Source of the DNA: Linanthus parryae
Lineage: Eukaryota; Streptophyta; Magnoliopsida; Ericales; Polemoniaceae
Direction: 5' to 3'
Length of the DNA: 64,000 nt
NCBI GenBank assembly: GCA_023055425.1
Contig: JALGPY010000004.1
Location: forward strand, 57,683,718-57,747,717
The number at the start of each line of letters is the position of its first letter. The first letter of the stretch is position 1. The notes below the pieces were generated by a model that made no database searches, was not told where the DNA came from, and saw only the letters and a list, made by a program, of their open reading frames with translations. Shown here piece after piece: positions 56,399 through 64,000 of the stretch. The position numbers and the translations under genes were made by a program.

Positions 56399-56400
56399 AA

Positions 56401-57015
56401 TGTGTACGGAGGAATCCTTTGAGGAAGATTCAACGCACACCAAGAACAGAGGATGAGAAACACAGGAGAGGTATAGTAGTGGGTAGGGAGAGAGTAAGAC
56501 AGTTGCAATTATATGAGAGAGAGACAGAGTTTTGGCAGAGCTTCCGCGTAGTTCAGGTGATTAATTAGTGTTATGTAAGGAAGGGTTAACGATCCTATAT
56601 ATCGTGGAGAATATGACCGTTGTAGTAGGTTAATGCGCCCGTTAATGGCGGCTTAATTACCTTAACCACAACGGCACGTTCGTCCGCATATATAGGGACC
56701 GTTACGCACTTCGTCCGCGTATACCGGAACCGTTATGAGGTTAACCGGGTTTATGGAGCTCGTGGCCATAAATCTCTCAAAGCAGTTACTAGAGGTCGCT
56801 CGCGGGCTTGGTTGTTGCTCGCGCGCGACATGGCTTACTCTAGCTCCAAACCACTAAGTCCCAACAAGTCCCGTGTTGTGGTGTGCGATGGCCCTGTCTC
56901 GCAGCCCCCACGTGGATCAGCGCGGGTGGTGATCTAGTGTGTGTGGAGCACAGCTAGGTGTGCGGGATGATTGCCACGTGGTTGTGACCCGTCTGTCTGG
57001 AAAGCACTATCTACA
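56401..57015 (-). repeat. 5' LTR of Tat gypsy D (615 bp)
   Basis: TGTAGATAGTGC at 57,015 to GTACACA at 56,401 in element sense; same ends and internal blocks as the C LTR. Rich in CG-containing words (TCGCTCGCGGGC, GCTCGCGCGCGAC), unusual against the AT-rich surroundings. Confidence 0.85.
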
Positions 57016-57019
57016 CATG

Positions 57020-58028
57020 TTAAACTTTAGACCAGGTACACATCAGAAATAGAATTTTCAAAACAATTACCAACTTTACGAATTCATATGATATTGCATT
57101 TCCTTTTGTCCCAAAGTGTGATTTTAACTCCTGATTAAATTTTTAGTTCAGTGAATAAAGAACTATTTCCACTCATGTTCCTGGCGCAACCACTATCCAT
57201 AATCCACTTCTGGTCTTTGTTCTTCGTGACTACCTGAAATCACCATTCATTGCCTTACCCAGCTGTTAGACCAAGTGTAATATTTGGATTCATATCTATT
57301 ATCAACCATGTTAGGTGGTCTGATCCATTTAGGAACCCAAATCTGTCTCACCTGTCCATTTAGGAACCCAAATCTGTCTCATGATGTGAGGTTCTGTTCT
57401 TCTGAAGGGAAAGGTCATCTTAACATTACCAATCTTGCCATAGTAAAACACTTTGGATAATGTCTGCTACCGGCTTTCACAAAGTTGGCATTGTTTTTTA
57501 TTGGAAATTTGGATTATATCAAATACCAGTTTTGTGGATAAAATGCAAACTTCCTCCAGGAATCAAAGTTGAGATTATGTTCAGATCCATCAAACTTTTT
57601 AATAACATTCTTAGAGTCTTGAGGTTTCTCAGCCAGAAGAGTCTTTTGTTCCTCTAATTCATCATGCTGATGTCTTATAGCAACAAGGTTGTCACTTAAA
57701 AGTGAGTTCTCTGTTACAACTTCCTTTACTTGAGTTTTCAAGGCATTGAAATTGGATTCCAAAGATTTGATATCTTTGTCAGTCTTTGTCTGAAAAATTT
57801 TAAGATTCTTGTTTTGGCAAACTTATTGTAAATTTTGTTTTGCTTGCGCACGAACTTTCTCCTTTAAAGACTTGATTTCATTTAAGTAGTCTTCTTCATT
57901 CAAAAACATTGTTTTCAGAATTTCAGAAAGTACATTTGCTGATTTAGATATTACACTATTCACCATTAACTCAATGATCTTTTATGAGCTTTCATCATGC
58001 TTGGACATAAGACATAGGTTGGCTTAGG
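57020..58028 (-). pseudogene. Sirevirus gag-protease fragment S4
   Basis: Minus strand. Protease remnant 57,020-57,210 (ARNMSG... with diverged actives), then gag C-terminus: second knuckle region at about 57,400-57,460, coiled coil 57762-57514 (FNALKTQVKEVVTENSLLSD, NVIKKFDGSEHNLNF), acidic part to 58,028. Contains a 24-base direct duplication (ATTTAGGAACCCAAATCTGT..., 57,327 and 57,357) that replaces normal gag sequence. Closest to S2 by the shared coiled-coil wording. Confidence 0.8.
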
Positions 58029-58640
58029 GAAACTTAGATAAACCAGCAAATAAGGAAACTTAGATAAACCTGCAACACAAAATTAGCTAATAATCCCTAC
58101 AAATCAACTTAGATAAACGATAATAGTAAAGCATGTTATAGCACATAATTAATTTGTATTTTATCATATAATATAGTATGATCAGGTGCATGAGATTAGG
58201 GAATGAATAGGAGTAGGAACTCCCTCTTATTTCATGATGTGAGGTTTCAAGGATTTGAGATCAGTTTCAAAGCTTTGAAAACAACTTTGAACTTACAAAT
58301 GTTATCCTAAAATCTAATACAAAGTTCATAACATTTAGAGCTTTTAGTCACCGACACCAAGGTGTTAGTAGTTGAGAAATTTATTATATGACATCCATAC
58401 ATTACTAAGGAGATCCACTTTTCAGAGATTCAGTAGTTTTTAAGGTAATGAAAACATTCTTATTTTCTTTATGAAATATATTTCAAATAAGGAAATACTA
58501 CATTCTTGGAGATTGGGGTCTACTTATTTGAATTTGAGGGTGAGAAAGAAGGTACGGATAGAACCATGAAGATAAACAAACCAATTTCTGATGAGAGGGA
58601 GTGAAATTTGTGAGACTGGAGTTCATGGAAAAGGATTGGT
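58029..58640. other. Non-coding, includes a small Sirevirus LTR-like scrap
   Basis: Short direct repeat GGAAACTTAGATAAACC at 58,028 and 58,057. Around 58,236-58,300 the words TTTCAAGGATTTGA and TTTCAAAGCTTTGAAA resemble Sirevirus LTR sequence. Otherwise nothing recognised. Confidence 0.45.
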
Positions 58641-58788
58641 ATCTTTTCCTCTTGATCATGACGAAGAAGAATAAAATTTTGAAGTCGTGGATGAAAAAGA
58701 ATGTGTTAACATCACTTTACAGAGAACTATTGAGATGATACAACTAGAAACTCTATTTTGGTAGCACCAAATGCAGAGATCATACCAG

Positions 58789-58855
58789 GTATGTTTACTT
58801 AATTTTTAAGTTAGTTGATCAACTTAATTAGATAATAATTTTAACTTCTCTGCAG
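58789..58855 (+). other. Predicted 67-bp intron in the FAR1/MULE pseudogene
   Basis: CAG|GTATGTTTAC donor and TTCTCTGCAG acceptor. It precedes the FAR1 domain. Confidence 0.55.
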
Positions 58856-59478
58856 GTGTAATGCATACCATGGAAGAGGCTATGGAAGTGACTTTCACCA
58901 AAGAAGTTGAGGCTTATGACTCGTACAACCTTTACGCACTGATGCTTGGTTTTGGGATTAGAAGGTGCAACCGCATGTATTTCAACCAGGATACGAAGGA
59001 TAGCATACATTCAATGATCTATGTGTGTTCCCAACAAGGCGTGCAATATGATAAGGCCCTTTTCTAAGAAAATAGGAAACGAGAGCATACCAAAAAAAAA
59101 ATAGATGTGCCTGCAAAGCTTGTTTAAAAATATCAAGAATTTCACCTATAGAGCCTTTTACGGTGGTTAAATTTGAACCCGAACATTCACACAAACCTTC
59201 TGAATCACAATGCACGAGCAACCACCTGTCACTCAGAAAGGTCAACGAGGAGGATGTTGAACACAATAGATCTTTGAATGAGGTTGGTATCAAGTATTGT
59301 CAAGGCTTTCTTTTGATGGTTAAGAAGTCGGTGGTTATAGCCAATTAGGTTACACACAGAAGGATCTATACAATAAAATGGCTTCTCTTGACAAGATATT
59401 TTCAAATGAAGGAGATGGGCAACAAACCTTGATGTACATGGACATTTTGAAGGACAGCCACTATGGCGTGTTCAAGGA

Positions 59479-59670
59479 GTAAGATTATCTTCTTCACTGT
59501 TAAACATTTTTCTTATTTATTGTGATGTTTATCTATCATGTTTTTTTTTTAAGTTATCAATTAATAGAGTTTTCTTAAATGTTAAAAGTACACTATTAAC
59601 ATCTAAAATATATGCCCACTTATCTAACATATTTTTCTGTTGCCTAAAGAATTATTTATTATGATTGTAG
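59479..59670 (+). other. Predicted 192-bp intron in the FAR1/MULE pseudogene
   Basis: Donor GTAAGATTAT, acceptor ATGATTGTAG; splicing gives VFKE-FKIGKNNLLQSVFW in frame, which fits the family. Confidence 0.6.
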
Positions 59671-61470
59671 GTTCAAAATAGGTAAAAATAATTTGCTTCA
59701 AAGTGTATTCTGGTGTGATAGGAGATCAATGGTAGATTACAAGAGATTTGGTGATGTACTTGTGTTTGATACAAATTACAAGACCAACATGTATCAAAAA
59801 AAAATTAATTCCATCTGGTGTGAACAACACTTCCAGACAACTGCTTTTGCATGTGCTATTCTCAATGACGAGAAATCATAAACTTATGATTGGGTTACGA
59901 AGTGTCTTATGAAGGAAATGAATAATAAGAAGCCTTTTTCGGTCATCACGGATGGCGATTTTTCCATGGGAAATGCTATTTTGAAAATTTCACAGAGGCA
60001 AGACATCGTTTTTGTTCTTGGCATCTTTGTCGAAACGCCAAGACCAATCTTAAGTTGTGGGCTGCATTCATGCTTGATTTTAAAAGATTCTTGCGTAGTA
60101 GAAAATCCGATAACTTTTGGCATGATGATTGGCATGCAATGGTTAACAAATGGAACATCTCTGAAGGAATTGGCTCCAAGTCACATATATTTACCGACAC
60201 TTATGGCGCAGACATACTTAGAGTACAATTTTTTCACCTTACAAAAAACAACCTCAAGATGCGAGAGCACTAACAGTTTCTTCGAGGATTTTGTGTCCTT
60301 CTCGGACAAATTGATCGATGCTTGCAAGGGATTCCTGACAAGGGTAGATAAGCTACGCAACAACGTGCGTAAGGAACACTGCTCTCTCACCAATCATACC
60401 CCGTGTTAAAAACGGGGTTCAAAGACATGCAGCAGAGGTCTTCACCCAAAATTTCATCAATATGTGTTTAGGGAACAAGCTCGAAAGGGTGAATAGTATC
60501 GACTGTTGCATGTCAAAACTATTCCACAATATAACTTGATCTTGTTCTACGTGATGAGAGGTCAAATCAAGAAATCCCTAGTATGTATATCTTTTCTCAC
60601 TTATATATTTATATAGAATGTACACATGTACTAGATTTAAATTGCTAACTTATCATCTCATGTTTCCTTATTCTTAATAATGTTATCTTAAGTATTAATT
60701 TTTTTTTAACCATTGAGGTTACGTTCCGTCAAAAAAATTCTTCTTTTTATTTATTAAGAGGTTACAAGCTCCCTATCATTGTATTCTTTTATATTAACAA
60801 TGCATTCTTAGTTTCTAACTATTGTATATGTGCCTGATTCAACAAATTGTTCAATGTCTTCAGAATAATCAGGGTCTCTAGTTTTCGTGGTTTCGTTGGG
60901 AAACATCATTCATTATTTGCAAACACATATTTTTTGTTCAGAAATTGAAGGGTGTTTGAAGGATACCAACCTCTTGAATTTCCAAAAGGTGGAATACCGG
61001 ACAAATAATTCTATGGAACTGAGCCAGCAATGAAGGAGCTTCTCAACTATGACCCAGATGTGCAATCCTTTCGCTGGGGTTCCATGAAGAACCATGCTTA
61101 ACTGTATACCAATTTTGGTTGTACATCTTTCGAGAAAGTTAAGTTTTTCAAAGTGCATCTCGCCTATGGAATTCGTCAACTGTAGAGAACTATTTCTCAA
61201 TCTGTGCACGTTACACAAGGAGAAATTCAGTAGGAAGAAAATCCTTATACCCATGTGAAAATTTCGAATCCTCCGGACTAAAAATACCATAAAGGACCAA
61301 AGAAATAAAAGAGGAGGCAGTGTGTCAATTTCAAGGAGTTGGGACACAACAGGACAACATGACGCAATCCTCATGTGGACTCTGTCGAGAAAGTAGACGA
61401 TCCAGAAGACAAGTCTCAACAAATACCATCCGGTTTTAATGTTATAGAGGAATTCTTGTGGGCTCAATCA

Positions 61471-63299
61471 ACTAATCAGTCCATGAAAGGTGATCTTGGT
61501 CTGTCTAGAGTGATTTTATTCTCGATTTCTTGACAAGAAAGACGATCCAGGAGACGATACTCAACAAGTATCATCTGAATTTAATATTCATGTGAAATTA
61601 ATCTGGTACAAATCGCTAATCATGCCTTTAAAGGACATTTTAGTTGATATTGGTCTGTTTGTAGGTTATTTAATTGTTATTTATTAAAAACAAACTAAAG
61701 TTCTTAACAAAATTATCTTAACATGAACAAGTTCTGTCTACTTAATGTAATTTATTAACTGTAGGTTACCCTTTTTCATCTTTCTCTTGCGTAGACGTTA
61801 GCTAGTTTATCTTAACCAAGCAAATTTGTTAATAATTTTATCCCCAACTGTAAAGATCTGCTATACCGGGTAACAGTTATGTCTTCTAGTAGCGGGGACC
61901 TAAAAAAAAGCACTAAAAACCCTCATTTGGGATGCACCATAGACAACCTCGGATATAGGTTTATGTGTATATCATATCATATACGGGTACACATAAATTT
62001 GCTTATCCTGAAATTGCTTCCTCTGAAAATTTTGAAACCCAATAATGTGTAAGCCCAAATGTCTAAGTCAAACTCTCATTCAAAAGAAGTATTCAAGTCC
62101 AAACCTTTAAGAAGTTGCTACTTTACCTAAATCTCCTCTGATTTCTCTCATTAACTTTTCCATTTAGCAAATTCACCTTTAAAGTGTTATCCTCTAAATG
62201 ACGTGAACTCCCTATTACTAAACCTTCAACTCAAGAAAAGAAATCCAAATTATGTAAGATACTGTAAAATGTATAGGCAACTATTGAAAACATGCATAGC
62301 TCCTATGAGGTTCCCCATGGTAATGTATATACGACAGTTAAACACATCCCTTTAAGAAATGGGATTAGAAAAATTCAACGCATTTTTATTTCTGCCATGA
62401 GAAATTTTTGAAGGAATTACTATACTTAAACAAAACAACTTGAAGGAAGTGAAAGTTCAAACTATAAACCATAAATACCACTAGCGCGCGGGAGAAAATC
62501 AAGGGAGCAACATAAGAACAACAATATAACTCATTCGTAACAACCTTCATTCCTTAAGGATCCCACGCCTTAAAATCAGTATGTATCTCACTCTCTCTCT
62601 CTCTATATATATATACATATATATTATATCAAATAGAAATACAAAATATTGGAATTCACATTAGGCAATACAACCAACTGGTTTCAATCTTATCGGTGTT
62701 TTAGTTTTGGTAACTTAATGAACAAAATATATCATAAATAGATATAAAAGATGAATTAAATATCTTTGGTGTATAATTTTGTTCATATGAATTTTCAACA
62801 ACTCTATTAAGATGGTCTAGGAGCCTATGAACACTTCATTCCATGAAGTAAGAAAATAGGTGACAAATTATAGCTGTCATGCAAGAAACTACGAACTTAT
62901 GCTAAATTTTGGAGCCTAGAGATAATTCTAGATTCATTACAATTTAAGGATTCTCCGCAAAATTAAAATTTATTATATATTCCTCCTAGCACTATCTGTG
63001 AATAGGGAAACAATGTCTTTGATGGAGAATATGAATTTGCTGGGGAACATGACAGCGAGTCAGACCCAAAATATTGACATGTAATGTAAAAATATATCTC
63101 AAACCAGTGCAGTCTGAAATCGTGTTATCATCTATTTTTTTGTAGAAACATCTGAATTAAAAGTACTGAAACGAAAAACCTAAATAGACATGTCTACACC
63201 AAGAATGTCCGAAATTCGGTGAGGCTTGACCGCTTCAGGTTCCTTTTCATAAATCAACAGGTGCTCATTTGGCTCTGCACCATGTTAGACAAGGTGACC
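61471..63299. other. Non-coding AT-rich sequence, no gene recognised
   Basis: About 1.8 kb without a supported ORF on either strand. Holds a microsatellite at 62,589-62,628. May include the 3' part of the MULE. Confidence 0.4.
62589..62628. repeat. Compound microsatellite (CT)n(TA)n
   Basis: A run of CT dinucleotides changes into TA dinucleotides with one interruption (ACATATATATTA). Confidence 0.9.
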
Positions 63300-64000
63300 G
63301 CTGTTGGAGTAGCTTCCCTAGATGCAATCTTATTTTAGTATGGACATTATTTTTGTTAGAATATTTACATTATTATTTATGAATATATTTAATATGATTA
63401 AGTCCTTGTTTTACAATTGTTGCTTATCTTAAATATTCCGTGTCAAGTATATTGATTAATAGTAAGATCACTATCCATGGAGACTAGTATGTGGGTAGAT
63501 TGATATGGAGATATCAAGTCTAACACATGGGTATGCTTTAGGAGTAGTGGCATACTGGATTGTCCCACCATAAGGAGGATACATAGAATTATGTGGATGT
63601 CACAAGTGCTTCTCGTAGTTACAATGGTGTTGTATTCCTAAGAATTGACGTCACTAGATACTCTAGTTTTGGATTATTATGTTTTCAATCATCAAACATT
63701 ACACCATAACTGGGTAACTATAAAGATGATAATCGGCCATTGTATGAAGCAAGTTGATAGATGGTAGTGATGTAGATACGATTTGTCTCTCCCACATAAT
63801 GGGAGTAAAGATCCACGCGCCACTCGAGGAGTAGAGCTTATGGAATGCTTGGCCAGAGTCAGATAAACCAATGTGTGATATTGTCGTTATCAGTTCAGAT
63901 AAGTCTATGCTTAGGATTGAGAAAGTATGGATTAGATATAAACATATGACATCTATGACTCGTGTCCATTCCGAATATGGTGAAAAAGGGATATACAGCA
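63300..64000. mobile_element. Probable non-coding LTR/LARD-type remnant (weak)
   Basis: ORF-free sequence whose wording (ATCCATGGAGACTAGTATG, GGAGTAGTGGCATACTGGAT, CGCCACTCGAGGAGTAGAGC) resembles internal non-coding domains of large plant LARD-type elements from memory of such sequences. No termini are visible in the window. Confidence 0.25.

Larger units (their letters stand above)
52391..57015 (-). mobile_element. Tat-lineage gypsy element D, with RT deletion and 3' truncation
   Basis: In element sense: 5' LTR (57015-56401), PBS, gag, zinc knuckle, protease, linker, a short RT palm end, RNase H and archaeal-type RNase H, then a break at 52,390. It is a relative of C. Compared with C about 0.7 kb is missing between the linker and the YxDD motif, and integrase and the 3' end are absent. 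Confidence 0.88.
58640..61470 (+). pseudogene. FAR1/MULE-type transposase pseudogene, introns preserved
   Basis: Domains in order. FAR1 DNA-binding domain: 58,861-59,067 (FTKEVEAYDSYNLYALMLGF, GIRRCNR) and 59,163-59,348 (VVKFEPEHSHKPSES), the WRKY-GCM1-like C2H2 fold. MULE DDE domain from 59,672 (NLLQSVFWCDRRSMVDYKRF, DVLVFDTNYKTNM with Asp, SVITDGDFSMGNAI with Asp), then after a frameshift near 60,020 WHLCRNAKTN and SRCESTNSFFEDFV. SWIM-like ICKHIFFVQKLKGV at about 60,915-60,960, then SKRWNTG, and a final zinc knuckle remnant (QCVNFKELGHNRTT) at about 61,320. Predicted introns: 58,789-58,855, 59,479-59,670 and one within 60,580-60,860. Many stops. Could be a MULE or a dead host FAR1-related gene. 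Confidence 0.85.

Noticed and set aside
60913..61467. Minus-strand ORF of 184 codons
   Set aside because: It is opposite the SWIM and zinc-knuckle part of the FAR1/MULE pseudogene and has no recognised domain.
1..64000. Host single-copy gene, gene cluster or organellar insertion
   Set aside because: Apart from the FAR1/MULE pseudogene, every coding block maps to a transposable element; no organellar genes or rRNA were seen.

Overview
This window is a repeat graveyard from a nuclear plant genome, most likely a large, transposon-rich eudicot. The evidence is the set of plant-specific families present: Sirevirus-type Ty1/copia elements, Tat-lineage Ty3/gypsy elements with a second RNase H, a chromovirus-like gypsy family, a CACTA element, a PIF/Harbinger transposase, a plant LINE and a FAR1/MULE-type transposase. 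The species cannot be fixed from sequence alone. I see no intact host gene, no bacterial-style operon, no rRNA and no functional tRNA gene. Almost every coding block carries stops, frameshifts or deletions.

Layout. 1-1.75 kb: non-coding gypsy-like LTR/LARD-type sequence with a GATC-rich repeat. 1.75-5.63 kb: Sirevirus S1 (minus; 5' LTR, gag, protease, then broken). 5.63-5.89 kb: a sliver of gypsy integrase. 5.89-15.72 kb: Sirevirus S2 (minus), the most complete copia here, with both LTRs, gag-PR-IN-RT-RH and an extra ORF between pol and the 3' LTR. 15.7-23.36 kb: a chromovirus-like family in two head-to-head copies, A (minus) and B (plus), forming an inverted repeat. 23.36-25.96 kb: a plus-strand Tat gypsy fragment (E) interrupted by a solo Sirevirus LTR with a target-site duplication. 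25.96-39.87 kb: Tat gypsy C (minus), with an apparent antisense intron-containing accessory ORF, a tandem-repeat 3' region, integrase, RNase H, RT, protease, gag, PBS and 5' LTR; a 4.25-kb non-autonomous CACTA element (31,351-35,598) splits its RT/RNase H. 39.87-40.62 kb: PIF/Harbinger transposase remnant into which C inserted. 40.62-46.79 kb: a comparatively young copia (N, plus) with similar LTRs and an array of antisense tRNA-like units in its leader. 46.8-47.9 kb: 3' end of a LINE (minus). 47.92-52.39 kb: Sirevirus S3 (minus), internally deleted so that integrase is fused in frame to the tail of the extra ORF. 52.39-57.02 kb: Tat gypsy D (minus), lacking most of the RT. 57.02-58.03 kb: Sirevirus S4 gag/protease fragment. 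58.6-61.5 kb: a nearly full-length FAR1/MULE transposase pseudogene with introns. 61.5-64 kb: non-coding, AT-rich, probably old LTR/LARD-type sequence.

The elements do not form a pathway. They record nested insertion and illegitimate recombination. The most interesting signals are the antisense tRNA-like array in the leader of copia N, the antisense accessory ORF and tandem repeat of the Tat element, the exact 12-16 bp palindromes built on TCAAGGCCTTGA that recur through the Sirevirus-type copies, the duplicated polypurine tracts, and the IN/extra-ORF fusion in S3.
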